The notes: generated by a model not told the origin, from the letters alone. 61,248 bases of DNA from Coriobacteriia bacterium (GCA_003150175.1 QAKZ01000080.1:1-61248), one strand, 5' to 3'; shown: positions 1 to 9,120, counted from the first letter of the stretch. Made by a program: numbers and translations.

Positions 1-315
1 GACGTGAGCCCCAACTGCGACTGCCACGACGAGAACGACAAGCCCATCGTCGGCGACATCGGCTTCTTTGCGAGCTTCGACCCGGTCGCGCTCGACCAGG
101 CGCGCATCGACGCCGTCCAGGCCGCCGCTCCCCTGCCCGACACCGAGTTCACGCGCATGCGCCAGAAGCTCGAGGACGCCGGCGAGCTCGACGAGGAGCA
201 CGCGGGCGACAAGCTCTACATCACGCATCCGGACACGGACTGGCAGAGCTGCATCGAGCACGCCGAGAAGATCGGGCTCGGCACCCACGAGTACGAGCTC
301 GTCCGCGTGAAGTAG
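1..315 (+). CDS. DUF362-family iron-sulfur protein, C-terminal fragment
   Basis: Only the last ~104 codons are present; the frame is open to the left edge, so the gene starts outside the window and the GTG at position 4 need not be its start. The tail carries NCDCH followed by DIGFFASFDPVALDQA, which I recognise as the C-terminal signature of DUF362 proteins. These are usually about 370 residues, often with 4Fe-4S ferredoxin motifs, and their reaction is generally undefined. The stop is at 313-315. A 14-bp tandem repeat and a long hairpin follow. The family call is fairly secure and the biochemical role is unknown. Confidence 0.75.
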   Translation, partial: DVSPNCDCHDENDKPIVGDIGFFASFDPVALDQARIDAVQAAAPLPDTEFTRMRQKLEDAGELDEEHAGDKLYITHPDTDWQSCIEHAEKIGLGTHEYELVRVK

Positions 316-333
316 GTTTTCGCGCGCGGCGCG

Positions 334-375
334 CCGGGCGCGGGTCGCCGGGCGCGAGTCGCCGGGCGCGAGTCG
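334..375. repeat. Three tandem 14-bp units downstream of the DUF362 gene
   Basis: Three head-to-tail copies of CGGGCGCGAGTCGC (first copy CGGGCGCGGGTCGC) occupy 334-347, 348-361 and 362-375. They lie between the DUF362 stop and the hairpin at 399-464. No function is apparent; replication slippage could explain them. Confidence 0.8.
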
Positions 376-398
376 CCGCAGCAGCGCCGACACACGAA

Positions 399-464
399 GC
401 TCCCTCCCGTTTTGCCCAAAACACCGCCTCAAACAGGCAACGTATGGGCAAAACCGGAGGGAGC
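399..464. terminator. Long hairpin between convergent genes, possible bidirectional terminator
   Basis: Arms at 399-417 and 446-464 pair over 19 bp with one mismatch. The 28-nt loop contains a smaller GCCT/AGGC stem. It separates the convergent DUF362 and SPFH genes, where a shared terminator is expected. Neither side has a clean U-tract (the plus side has only GTTTTC), so intrinsic termination is uncertain. Confidence 0.5.
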
Positions 465-504
465 CTCGCTGTTTTCTTGGCAAGAAGGACGCCGCAAGCG
501 CCGA

Positions 505-1860
505 TTACTGTTCGGGTATCGGCGGCGGAGTTGCCCCGCCGTTGTTGAACAGAACCGCAAGCCCTGCCACGGAGCTCGCCGGTGCCCAATCGGCCATCCC
601 TTCTTTCCAAACAAGAGAAGACGGAGCGAGGTCCCCGGCCGTCGCCATACCACGAAGAGCCGCAAGGTCAAACGGTCCCGCCGCGGCGCCATTGACGGCC
701 ACGTGATATCGCTCGACAGGAATCGGCGGCGGCACAGAAGCCCCCGGAGCCGCACCAGAACCGGAAGGAGAGCCGCCCATTATGCCGTTCAACGTGCTTG
801 CGATGTTCTGACCAACGGCGCTGCCGACCGCCATGCCCGCCGCCATGCCGGCCATATCCATTCCTCCCCCGCCGCCAAGGCCAACGCTCGCCGAACCGTG
901 CTCACCCATGTGCCCTAGCGCCTCCGCACCTGCAACGCCGACTTCCGCCTGCGTCTCTATCTGGAACGAAGGCAGGTTCGCGGATTGAGTCTGCTTATGC
1001 ACCCGATACTGACCCTCTTCGCGCTCAATGCGCAGCGTTTCCTGAAGGTTCTCCATCTGAACGCGCTGCATGTCATGGATATTCTTGACGTTTGCCTCCG
1101 TCTGCGCACGGACAGTCGCCACAGCCACGTCACGAGACACCCACATCAGCTGCTGATACCCTTCGCTTTCTTTGTCCACATCAATCGCGGAGATGTCGAG
1201 CGAACCAACCTCAATGCCAAATGTCTCCAAAAGCCGCGGGGCGAGCGCCCTTTGCGCGAGCTCGGATAAGTCGTCGGTACGGCCCGCGAGCTGCTGCAAA
1301 GGAATCTCGAGGTTCATAGGCATATCGGCCAAGATCGTCTTTACACGGCGAGAAACCGTGTCTTTTATCTGCGTCCGGAAGTCCTCAATACCGAACTCGT
1401 CAAGTCGATGCAGCTCGATGAACCTCCGGTAATCGGCAATGTGGAAAGTAATGGCACCGCGAACTGCCACGGGAACGCCAATGTCCGGAAAGCGCGTGTC
1501 GAAGACGTCGAAGTATCGCACCGCAAAGCGCGTCTGAATGACCTTCGCCAGATTGATGAAGTAGACCTCCGCCGGAAACGGCGTGCCCCCTCCATAGGCC
1601 CCCGCAACAAAGCTGGCAATAATCGGCAGGTTCGAGGTCTTAAGAATCTCGTCAAAAGGACCCTCGATAAACTCCTCGATTGCGCTCTCTCCTTTGCGGC
1701 GGCACACGAAAACAGCGACCGAGCCGTCGCGCACACGCAGAGAGGAGCCCCAGCGAATCGCGTTTTCGCGACGGGTAATGCCCGCAGGACGCCATTTCCA
1801 GATCAGGTAGTCCTTCTCGTCGCAGCGAATCTCGTCCATGAGACCAGGGTTGCTAGGCAT
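505..1860 (-). CDS. SPFH/band-7 domain protein with C-terminal GYF_2-like domain
   Basis: A 451-residue protein. The N-terminal ~300 residues look like the SPFH (virion core protein-like) family: a conserved start, a central band-7-like region and a charged helical stretch around 215-290. A Gly/Ala/Met-rich low-complexity segment follows (about 300-375). The C-terminus has a GYF_2-like module, with YHVAVNGAAAGPFDLAALR and a WKEGMADW segment near 380-440, and ends in a PPPIPEQ tail. SPFH proteins scaffold membrane microdomains; GYF_2 domains are thought to bind proline-rich peptides. The ATG follows GGAGAGG. The zinc-ribbon gene ends only 2 bp upstream, so the two are almost certainly co-transcribed. 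The exact role is unknown. Confidence 0.8.
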   Translation of the reverse strand: MPSNPGLMDEIRCDEKDYLIWKWRPAGITRRENAIRWGSSLRVRDGSVAVFVCRRKGESAIEEFIEGPFDEILKTSNLPIIASFVAGAYGGGTPFPAEVYFINLAKVIQTRFAVRYFDVFDTRFPDIGVPVAVRGAITFHIADYRRFIELHRLDEFGIEDFRTQIKDTVSRRVKTILADMPMNLEIPLQQLAGRTDDLSELAQRALAPRLLETFGIEVGSLDISAIDVDKESEGYQQLMWVSRDVAVATVRAQTEANVKNIHDMQRVQMENLQETLRIEREEGQYRVHKQTQSANLPSFQIETQAEVGVAGAEALGHMGEHGSASVGLGGGGGMDMAGMAAGMAVGSAVGQNIASTLNGIMGGSPSGSGAAPGASVPPPIPVERYHVAVNGAAAGPFDLAALRGMATAGDLAPSSLVWKEGMADWAPASSVAGLAVLFNNGGATPPPIPEQ

Positions 1861-1862
1861 GG

Positions 1863-2357
1863 CTACCTCTCCTTCTTCTGTAGATAGAAGAAGAGTCCAA
1901 TCAGAATTGCGACGGAGATCAAGGCCAATGGATGGGATAGAACCTTAGACAAACCGGAGAAGAACCCCGTTCCAAGCTGCGCGATGAGTATAAACGCATA
2001 TAGAATGATGAAGGCCCAGAGAACTTTCCCGCACCCTCCAAGCTTGAGAACGTGCTCCTCAGCAGATTTCACGGCATTCTTTGCGGATCCGACAGCACTC
2101 TGAACGCTGGCGATCTTTTCCTCCCGGTCAGCGCGGGTGAGTTCCGAAAGGTCGTAGCCGCAAAGAGGACACACCTTATCCAGCGGGGAAATCGGCTCGC
2201 CGCAGGCAGGGCACTTGTCTCTCCGTGGACGCTTCTTGCTTTGAATCGACTGTGAGGGTTCCGCATCATCGGCGTCTTCCTCGTAAGGGGCTCCACACTT
2301 ACGGCAAAACAAATCGCCGTCAAGGATCTCGTTGCCGCATTTCTTGCAATAAATCAA
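1863..2357 (-). CDS. Double zinc-ribbon membrane protein
   Basis: 164 residues with two zinc-ribbon motifs: CKKCGNEI...CRKCG at the N-terminus and CPACGEPI...CPLCGYDL around 50-70. A coiled segment and two C-terminal hydrophobic helices follow (about 107-130 and 142-158), ending in a basic QKKER tail. The start is TTG at 2357, chosen because AAGGGGAG precedes it at good spacing. It lies directly upstream of the SPFH gene. Zinc ribbon, GYF_2 and SPFH modules often occur together in membrane-associated proteins, which suggests one complex. The function is not known. Confidence 0.75.
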   Translation of the reverse strand: MIYCKKCGNEILDGDLFCRKCGAPYEEDADDAEPSQSIQSKKRPRRDKCPACGEPISPLDKVCPLCGYDLSELTRADREEKIASVQSAVGSAKNAVKSAEEHVLKLGGCGKVLWAFIILYAFILIAQLGTGFFSGLSKVLSHPLALISVAILIGLFFYLQKKER

Positions 2358-2442
2358 TTCGACTCCCCTTAAATGGCTTCACCGGCAGGCAGCCATACCG
2401 AAGCCGCCCGCCGGTATCAAACAACTTCAGCGAAAAAACGCC

Positions 2443-2961
2443 CTAGTTCGTGGCGTAGTCCATATATGCGTCCGTAATCTGAGTGCCGTAGTCCGTATAC
2501 ACCTGGTACAGCTTCTGGCTCCACTCGTCATAAACGGAGTATTCATCGCCGTTGCGGTACATGATCTTCGCCATTTTTTCAACGCCCTCGTTCGCAATCT
2601 CGGCGAGCTTTTCCACTTTCTTGTTGCTAATCTCTGCGAGCGAGTCAGTCTGACCGTCGGAACCATCGGCCTCTGCCTTGAACTCGTCGATCAGAGTTGG
2701 AGTGGCATCAATGATTTTCTGGCTATACTCGCCGTAAACATCCTCATATGATTCGCCTGCACCTATAAGGGAGTCCACGACGCTCTTCCCCTCGTTCTTC
2801 AGGTTATCGGCAACGTTTTCGACTTCACTCTTTTTCTCCGATGATTCTGTCATCTGGCCTTGTTCCGAGGAAGAGGGCTCAGTTTTATTTGAGGATGAAC
2901 CGCAAGCCCCCAGCGATATGGCAAGCAAACCAGTGATTGCGACGGCAATTAATTTCTTCAT
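2443..2961 (-). CDS. Small secreted lipoprotein of unknown function
   Basis: 172 residues starting MKKLIAVAITGLLAISLGAC: a typical lipoprotein signal peptide with an LGAC lipobox, so Cys20 is the likely lipidated residue. The mature part begins with a Ser/Glu-rich linker and continues as a mostly helical acidic domain with repeated AEIxNxxVEKLAEIANEGVEKMAKI-like heptads around 105-135. No family is recognised. It sits between the Ser/Thr kinase gene and the zinc-ribbon/SPFH pair, all on the same strand, so it may belong to the same envelope-stress group. Confidence 0.7.
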   Translation of the reverse strand: MKKLIAVAITGLLAISLGACGSSSNKTEPSSSEQGQMTESSEKKSEVENVADNLKNEGKSVVDSLIGAGESYEDVYGEYSQKIIDATPTLIDEFKAEADGSDGQTDSLAEISNKKVEKLAEIANEGVEKMAKIMYRNGDEYSVYDEWSQKLYQVYTDYGTQITDAYMDYATN

Positions 2962-3079
2962 ACGATGCTCCGTTCAGTAGGACGCCGATTGCTGGCTTCC
3001 ATTCTGAAAAGCACCTTGCTCGAATTCCTCAGTTGCCAACTGAATCTGGCGAGCTATTCCGCGAACGGCCCGCAGCCGC

Positions 3080-4678
3080 CTACCACGGCTGGGCATGAAC
3101 CTCGACAGTCGCGTAGTCGGGCGCGGCGTAGTCCGTTATGGAGAAGGGCGCAGACTCGCCGGCGGCTGGGACGGTTGTGAGGAAGTCGGTCGTGCCGCCC
3201 ACGATCCGGCCCGCGTCGTCGCGCAACACGGAAGTGAGCATCACCGCGTTGGACAGCGGAGCAGACCTGCTCCATGAGCCGTCGCTGCTCAACGAAACGC
3301 TGCCCGTAATCGTCAGCCCACCAAACGAATTGGCCTTCGCCGAGACGTCCGAAACGTCGAGCGAGATCGGCATCGTCACCCGACGCTCCTTGGTCGTGGC
3401 CCCGGCCTCAAGCGCGACCTCGACTCTGGCAGTCGTTCCTGCCTCCGCGGTCGACTGAACGTAGATGTACGAGACCTGTCCCGGAAGGCAAACCATCGCG
3501 CCTTGTTCCTCCGTAAAGGTCTGCGCACCGGCGGCGTCATAGCCCGTCACGCGAATAATCGGCATGTCAACAGCCATGTTTTCGCTCGTGTTCTGCAAGC
3601 CGACGGCCGCATGGACGTAACCCATCGAGTCGACAGACCAGCCGTACTCGGCGATTTTGAGCGGTAGATCGTCGACGGGGACCGCGCCTGGTTCCGCCGA
3701 CGTCGACGTCGACGTTGGCGTCACCGCCGCTCCACCCGAGTCAGCCGACACGCCGTGCCCTTCTTTCCCCCACCCGAGCACAAAGAAGAGCGCCAGGGCA
3801 ACGGCAAGAAGCGCCACCGCGATTGCCAAGACGATCGCCTTCGCGGGCAGCGCCTTCCGAGCAGCCGCCGAGCGCACGGCAGGCGAGGCACCGCCACCCG
3901 CGGGCGCGCCGACCTCCGCGTCGCCGCATCTCCCAAGGGCGCGGGCCATCTCGGCCGCGCTCTGGTACCTGGAGCTCGGTTCGAACGCGCATGCCCGAGC
4001 AACAACCTCCGCAAGACGCGAATCGGTCGCATCGGTGTCCCGCAGGGCCCGCTCGTACTCGTCCCCGTCCGGCTGCAGGCCCGTGAGCATGTACCCGAGC
4101 AATTTGCCGATGGCATACACGTCGGAGCGCGCGTCGGTCTGAGCGAAGCCGTACTGCTCCGGTGAGGCGAAGCCGCGTGTGCCGAGCGACGTCGTGTCGC
4201 GAGAAGCGCCTTCGACGCGCATGCGGGCGATGCCAAGGTCGATGAGGTGCGCACCGTCGGCGGCAACGATGACGTTGCGGGGACTCAGGTCGCGGTGAAC
4301 CACCCCGCGCGAGTGGAGCGCCGCCGCGGCCTCGCAGATGTCCGCGGCAAGGTTCGCCGCCTCCTGCGGGGCGAGGCGCTTCTTTGCCGTCACGAGTTCC
4401 TCGAGCGTCTGCCCGGGAACGAAGTCGTACACGACCACGAACTGGTCGGGCAACGAGTACGTGGCCTCCACCTTGGGAAGACGAGCGCAGCCGCACGACT
4501 CGATGAGGGACCAGACACCTTGATTGGCGAGTTTGCTCGGGATCTTCTTTCTAACGAACGGGCCAGCGCCGTCGATGGTCACGAGCTCGGTCACGCCACC
4601 GGCACCGCGAGCGAGCACGCGCTCGACGCGGTACATATCGTCGATGCTCATGGCATGCATGACCTGCTCGTCGTTCAA
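3080..4678 (-). CDS. Transmembrane serine/threonine protein kinase
   Basis: A cytoplasmic eukaryotic-type kinase domain followed by one membrane helix (ALPAKAIVLAIAVALLAVAL... near 283-308) and an extracytoplasmic region of about 220 residues. Visible motifs are VRKK (ATP-anchoring Lys), HRDLSPRN (catalytic loop), DLG in place of the usual DFG, and GTRGFASPEQYG in the activation/P+1 region. The glycine loop (LARGAGGV) is poorly conserved. The extracellular part looks like two beta-rich modules. I prefer the TTG at 4678, preceded by AAGGATGG at 9 nt, over the ATG at 4717; the TTG gives 532 residues. Targets are unknown; the neighbouring HTH protein is a natural candidate. Confidence 0.85.
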   Translation of the reverse strand: MNDEQVMHAMSIDDMYRVERVLARGAGGVTELVTIDGAGPFVRKKIPSKLANQGVWSLIESCGCARLPKVEATYSLPDQFVVVYDFVPGQTLEELVTAKKRLAPQEAANLAADICEAAAALHSRGVVHRDLSPRNVIVAADGAHLIDLGIARMRVEGASRDTTSLGTRGFASPEQYGFAQTDARSDVYAIGKLLGYMLTGLQPDGDEYERALRDTDATDSRLAEVVARACAFEPSSRYQSAAEMARALGRCGDAEVGAPAGGGASPAVRSAAARKALPAKAIVLAIAVALLAVALALFFVLGWGKEGHGVSADSGGAAVTPTSTSTSAEPGAVPVDDLPLKIAEYGWSVDSMGYVHAAVGLQNTSENMAVDMPIIRVTGYDAAGAQTFTEEQGAMVCLPGQVSYIYVQSTAEAGTTARVEVALEAGATTKERRVTMPISLDVSDVSAKANSFGGLTITGSVSLSSDGSWSRSAPLSNAVMLTSVLRDDAGRIVGGTTDFLTTVPAAGESAPFSITDYAAPDYATVEVHAQPW

Positions 4679-4840
4679 AACCGCCCATCCTTTTTGGCGC
4701 ACCAGGGACACCCCCACAGCAGGAGCACGCGGCGCCGATACTTCAGTTTAAGCGCAGCGGGACGGTATATCTTCAGTTGACGACTGAATCGACGGGCGGC
4801 AAAACCGCAGACGGGGCGGCCGTCGAGCGAACAGGCGCCG

Positions 4841-5293
4841 TCAACGCAGCGGGCCGGTGCCCAAAAGCGTCTTCTCGCCGAGGCGATACAACTCGTCATC
4901 GGCCTCCTCGCGAGAAAGGCCGTGCTCGAAGCACCAGATGAGGATCGCATCGCGCGGGACCTTGCACCACAACTCGCTCACGCCCGCCAACCGAAGCAGG
5001 CGCTGCGCCTCGCGCAAGTTGCAGCCGAGGCCAAAGGCCAGCATGACGGCATGGTCGTGGCCCGGGCGGCTCTTTCCGGAAAAGATGTCGTAGACAACAG
5101 TCGCGTTCAGCCCACTTGCGCGCACCACGTCAGAGCGGCGAATCCCGCGGCTTTCCAGCAACTCGTTCAGGTAGTCAGGCAGATCGCGTTCGATCGTCGT
5201 CCCCTCGGAGGCGAGGTATGCCTCCGGAGTCGACGAGGCGAGGAGCTGATCGAGCAGCTCCTCCGTTATGCGCTCCTTGCCGCCTTGCGCCAC
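4841..5293 (-). CDS. Helix-turn-helix (XRE-like) regulatory protein
   Basis: 150 residues. The central part (LPDYLNELLESRGIRRSD..., then a SGLNATVVYDIFSGKSRP segment) has the spacing of an XRE-type HTH, and helical segments follow. It lies upstream of the Ser/Thr kinase gene on the same strand, 162 bp from the preferred kinase start. Proteins of this shape next to kinases are common in Coriobacteria to my recollection, but I cannot name a function. The pairing suggests a kinase-controlled regulator; this is inference. Confidence 0.65.
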   Translation of the reverse strand: MAQGGKERITEELLDQLLASSTPEAYLASEGTTIERDLPDYLNELLESRGIRRSDVVRASGLNATVVYDIFSGKSRPGHDHAVMLAFGLGCNLREAQRLLRLAGVSELWCKVPRDAILIWCFEHGLSREEADDELYRLGEKTLLGTGPLR

Positions 5294-5302
5294 GTAGACC
5301 CC

Positions 5303-6268
5303 CTAGAACTTGTCCGTCATGATGTCGCCGCCGCCGCGCAGCTGCTCGATGACCTCGGGGATCCGCTCGAGCTCGTAGGGCGTCATCTGGTAGATCCAGT
5401 TCAGCCAGTTCCGGTACAGGAGGTTCGCGTGCGCGCGCCACGTGAAGATCGGCTGCTTCTCGGGGTCGTCGTCGGGGAAGTAGTTCTCCGGTACGCGAAT
5501 GGGCAGGCCCTTGTGGAAGTCGCGCCAGAACTCGGAGCCCAGGGTGTCCCGACCGTACTCGAAGTGACCCGTCACGTAAACCTCGTGGAAGTCGCGCGTG
5601 GCGATGATCGCGGGGCCGCTGGTGAAGCCCTCGGAAAGAACCTGCAGCTCAGGGTGCTCGGCGAGCGCCGCGGTGTCGATCGCCGCGTGCCGGGAGTGCG
5701 GCATGTAGTGCACCTCGTCGAAGCCGTTGGTCAGGAAGTTGTACTCGTCGCAGAGCCGCTGCTTGAACACGCCGAAGAGCTTCGAGCCGAGCATCTTCTT
5801 TGGGATGCCATAGAGGTGGTAGAGCCCCGCGAGAGCGCCCCAGCACAGGTACATGGTCGAGAGCGCGTGCGTCTGCGACCAGTCAACGATCCGGCAAAAC
5901 TCGTCCCAGTAATCGACGTCCTCGAACTCCATCTGCTCGACCGGCGCGCCCGTGATGATGAAGCCGTCGTAGTAGTTGTCCTTGAGCGCGTCGAACGTGT
6001 CGTAGAACTTGACCAAGTGGTCGGCGCTCACATGCGTCGCCTCGTGGCTGCTCACGCGCATGAAGTCGCAGCTCACCTGCAGCGGCGACTTCGAGATCAG
6101 GCGCAGGATCTGCGTCTCGGTCTCGACCTTGGTGGGCATGAGGTTGAGGATGACCACGTGCAGCGGGCGAATCTGCTGGTTGTTGGCGACTTCCTCCTCC
6201 AAGGCAAAGATGCGCTCCTGGTGCAGGGTGGCTTTGGCGGGCAGGCCGTCGGGGATGTTGATGGGCAT
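5303..6268 (-). CDS. metA: Homoserine O-acyltransferase (MetA family)
   Basis: A 321-residue, full-length member of the MetA family, which acylates L-homoserine using acetyl- or succinyl-CoA in the first committed step of methionine synthesis. The N-terminus MPINIPDGLPA is characteristic. The nucleophile cysteine is in LSTMYLCWGALAG, and the His/Glu partners are in the GHFEYGRDTL segment. Whether it uses acetyl- or succinyl-CoA cannot be read with confidence. AGGAGATTCACCC precedes the ATG. The upstream leader has a Met-rich mini-ORF and a terminator, and metNIQ is divergent, so the locus is a methionine supply cluster. Confidence 0.95.
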   Translation of the reverse strand: MPINIPDGLPAKATLHQERIFALEEEVANNQQIRPLHVVILNLMPTKVETETQILRLISKSPLQVSCDFMRVSSHEATHVSADHLVKFYDTFDALKDNYYDGFIITGAPVEQMEFEDVDYWDEFCRIVDWSQTHALSTMYLCWGALAGLYHLYGIPKKMLGSKLFGVFKQRLCDEYNFLTNGFDEVHYMPHSRHAAIDTAALAEHPELQVLSEGFTSGPAIIATRDFHEVYVTGHFEYGRDTLGSEFWRDFHKGLPIRVPENYFPDDDPEKQPIFTWRAHANLLYRNWLNWIYQMTPYELERIPEVIEQLRGGGDIMTDKF

Positions 6269-6308
6269 GGGTGAATCTCCTGTGCGAACGCGAGAGGTAC
6301 AGAAACCG

Positions 6309-6356
6309 AAAAAGCACTGCTTGTGGCGTCGACCGCGCGGCCGGGCCTAGCAGTGC
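6309..6356 (-). terminator. Intrinsic terminator in the metA leader (putative attenuator)
   Basis: On the minus strand GCACTGCT (6356-6349) pairs perfectly with AGCAGTGC (6321-6314), followed at once by TTTTT (6313-6309). The 27-nt loop can form a further stem (GGCC with GGTC). The 5' arm spans the last codons and stop of the Met-rich leader ORF, so a ribosome held on the Met codons would cover the arm and block the hairpin. It lies upstream of metA and downstream of the metA promoter, as expected for an attenuator. Confidence 0.8.
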
Positions 6357-6400
6357 CCCCGCATTCGCATCGTCATGGCGAGGGAAAGAAGAAAGTGCAT
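6347..6400 (-). CDS. Met-rich leader peptide of metA
   Basis: A 17-codon ORF, MHFLLSLAMTMRMRGHC, ending in TAG. A strong GGAGGG Shine-Dalgarno lies 7 nt before the ATG, so it should be translated. Four of its 17 codons are Met, three of them within five codons (MTMRM). It sits 78 bp upstream of metA on the same strand, and its stop codon lies inside the terminator hairpin arm. By analogy with amino-acid leader peptides it should sense charged tRNA-Met. I know of no named leader of this type. Confidence 0.75.
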   Translation of the reverse strand: MHFLLSLAMTMRMRGHC

Positions 6401-6430
6401 GTGCGTCCCTCCAGCCAGAATCGTGTTTAC

Positions 6431-6444
6431 CGCCAATCAGTATA
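6431..6444 (-). promoter_or_regulatory. Probable -10 region of the metA leader transcript
   Basis: TATACT on the minus strand (6444-6439) would start transcription near 6431, about 30 nt before the leader-peptide ATG. No convincing -35 is visible. The position fits a transcript that includes the complete leader and attenuator. Confidence 0.5.
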
Positions 6445-6555
6445 GCAACGGCCGCGCACAATATCGCGTCGCCGAGCTGGCGTTATAGCTCAAAGCGATA
6501 ACTACCCATCGATTATCGGTTTAAGCACGCCAAACGCCATCTGAAAACACCTTGC

Positions 6556-6570
6556 TATACTCGACTGGCT

Positions 6571-6571
<1 letters not shown>
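6556..6571 (+). promoter_or_regulatory. -10 element of metNIQ, implying a leaderless or near-leaderless mRNA
   Basis: TATACT at 6556-6561 lies only 9 nt before the metN ATG at 6571, and no Shine-Dalgarno sits between them. Transcription would begin at or within a few bases of the start codon. Leaderless mRNAs are common in actinobacteria. No clear -35 hexamer is seen. Confidence 0.55.
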
Positions 6572-7328
<757 letters not shown>

Positions 7329-7329
<1 letters not shown>

Positions 7330-8006
7330 TGGACTTCAGCGCATTCATCGGTAAGTACGGCGCGCTCCTCGCGCAAGGCACCGTCGACACCGCCGTCATG
7401 GTGCTCGCCTCGACCCTCGGCGCCTACATCATCGGCATCGTCCTCGGCACGCTGCTCACCGTGCTCGCGCCCGACGGCCTGAGGCCCAACCGCATCGCCT
7501 ACTCCGTCATCGGCTGGATCGTGAACATGGCCCGCTCGCTGCCGTTCATCATCCTGCTGCTGTTCCTCATCCCAGTGACCCGCGCCGTCGTGGGCACCAC
7601 GCTCGGCGTCCCCGCCGCGGTCTTCCCGTTGATCGTCTCGGCCGCGCCGTTCGTCGCGCGCATGGTCGAGTCCTCCGAGGCCGAGGTCGACCGCGGGCTC
7701 GTTGAGGCCGCGACCTCCATGGGCGCCTCCACCTGGGAGATCATCTTCAAGGTCTACCTGCGAGAAGGGCTCCCGAGCCTGCTGCGCGGCCTGCCGATCG
7801 TCATCATCACGATCCTCGGCTACACCGCCATGGCCGGCACCGTCGGCGCGGGCGGCCTGGGCGACATCGCCATCCGCTATGGGTACCAGCGCTACCAGGA
7901 CGACGTCATGATCGCCACCGTGATCATCCTCATCGTCATGGTCCAGGTCATCCAGACCCTCTGCAACCTGCTGGTGCGCGGCTGCGACAAGCGAATGCGC
8001 TTTTAG
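7329..8006 (+). CDS. metI: Methionine ABC transporter permease
   Basis: A 225-residue, five-to-six-helix permease. The EAATSMGASTWEIIFKVYLREGLPSL region is the EAA loop that contacts the ATPase, and the C-terminal VQVIQTLCNLLVRGCDKR is typical of MetI. It starts in the TGATG overlap with metN, so translation is probably coupled. It forms the membrane pore of the methionine importer with MetN and the MetQ lipoprotein encoded 107 bp downstream. Confidence 0.93.
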
Positions 8007-8113
8007 CGCATATACACCGAACTCAGCTTCTTTAATCGGAGCCAACGCCGGCCCCTCCGGCGACTCATACGTCATCTCACCCTCAGACAACATCAAAAGG
8101 GAAAGGATTTACT

Positions 8114-8977
8114 ATGTCTATCAAGCAGCACCTCAAGCCCATCGCGGGCGTTCTCGCCAGCGCCGGCCTCGCGCTTTCGCTCGTCGCCTGCGGTGGCAGC
8201 GGCCAGGCGGCGTCTTCGAGTAACGGCTCGGGCAGCAACGCGTCGTCCGACAACGTGATCACCGTCGGCGCCTCCCCCTCCCCGCACGCCGAGATCCTGA
8301 ACGCCGTCGCCGACGAGCTCAAGGCCGACGGCTATGAGCTCAAGGTCGTCGAGTACAACGACTACGTCCAGCCCAACGTCGCGCTCTCCGACGGCAGCCT
8401 CGACGCCAACTACTTCCAGCACAAGCCCTACCTCGACAACTACAACCAGGAGAACGGCACCGACCTCGCCAGCGCCGCGGCCATCCACTTCGAGCCAATG
8501 GGCCTCTATGCCGGCAAGAGCTCTGACATCAAGAACGTCCCCGACGGCGCGAAGATCGCCGTGCCCTCCGATGCCACCAACGAGGCCCGTGCGCTGCTGC
8601 TGCTCCAGGACCAGGGCGTCATTAAGCTCAAGGACGGCGCAGGGCTCGAGGCGACCGCGAACGACATCGCCGAGAACCCCCACAACATCCAGCTCGTCGA
8701 GGTCGAGGCCGCTGCCGTGCCGCGCTCCCTGCAGGACGCCGACTTCGCTGTGATCAACGGCAACTACGCGCTCTCCGCCGGGCTCGACACCTCCAAGACC
8801 CTCGCCTCCGAGGGCGCCGACTCCGAGGCCGCGCAGACCTACGCCAACATCGTCGCCGTCCGCAAGGGCGAGGAGGACTCCCCCAAGACCAAGGCCCTCG
8901 TCAAGGCCCTGACCAGCGACACCGCAAAGAAGTTCATCGAGGACCAGTACAAGGGCTCCGTCATCCCCGTGTTCTAG
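8114..8977 (+). CDS. metQ: Methionine-binding lipoprotein
   Basis: A 287-residue NlpA/MetQ-family substrate-binding protein. The signal peptide ends in the lipobox SLVAC, followed by a Ser/Gly-rich linker. The binding domain has the family marks ITVGASPSPHAEIL, VEYNDYVQPNVAL, LDANYFQHKPYL and AVINGNYA. It is anchored on the outer face of the membrane and delivers methionine to MetI. AAAGGATTTACT precedes the ATG. A GC-rich hairpin at 9018-9049 ends the operon. Confidence 0.94.
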   Translation: MSIKQHLKPIAGVLASAGLALSLVACGGSGQAASSSNGSGSNASSDNVITVGASPSPHAEILNAVADELKADGYELKVVEYNDYVQPNVALSDGSLDANYFQHKPYLDNYNQENGTDLASAAAIHFEPMGLYAGKSSDIKNVPDGAKIAVPSDATNEARALLLLQDQGVIKLKDGAGLEATANDIAENPHNIQLVEVEAAAVPRSLQDADFAVINGNYALSAGLDTSKTLASEGADSEAAQTYANIVAVRKGEEDSPKTKALVKALTSDTAKKFIEDQYKGSVIPVF

Positions 8978-9017
8978 CCCCTCGCGCAGGCGCGCGGACC
9001 CACCCTAAGTGTTACGG

Positions 9018-9052
9018 CGCCCCCGACGGCAAAGCTGCCGCCGGGGGCGTTC
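9018..9052 (+). terminator. Terminator of metNIQ
   Basis: CGCCCCCG-A-CGGC pairs with GCCG-C-CGGGGGCG across a six-base loop (AAAGCT), followed by TTCTCG. It lies 40 bp after the metQ stop. The U-tract is short. Confidence 0.6.
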
Positions 9053-9120
9053 TCGTGCTCAGGTCCTTCTTTTCGAGCCCCCCGAGCCCTTCTTGCCGCA
9101 TCGTCGGAGAGGGTTCGTTC

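Noticed and set aside
6269..6570. SAM riboswitch or T-box upstream of metA/metN
   Set aside because: No conserved T-box sequence or SAM-I core is visible; the Met-leader ORF plus terminator explains the region better.
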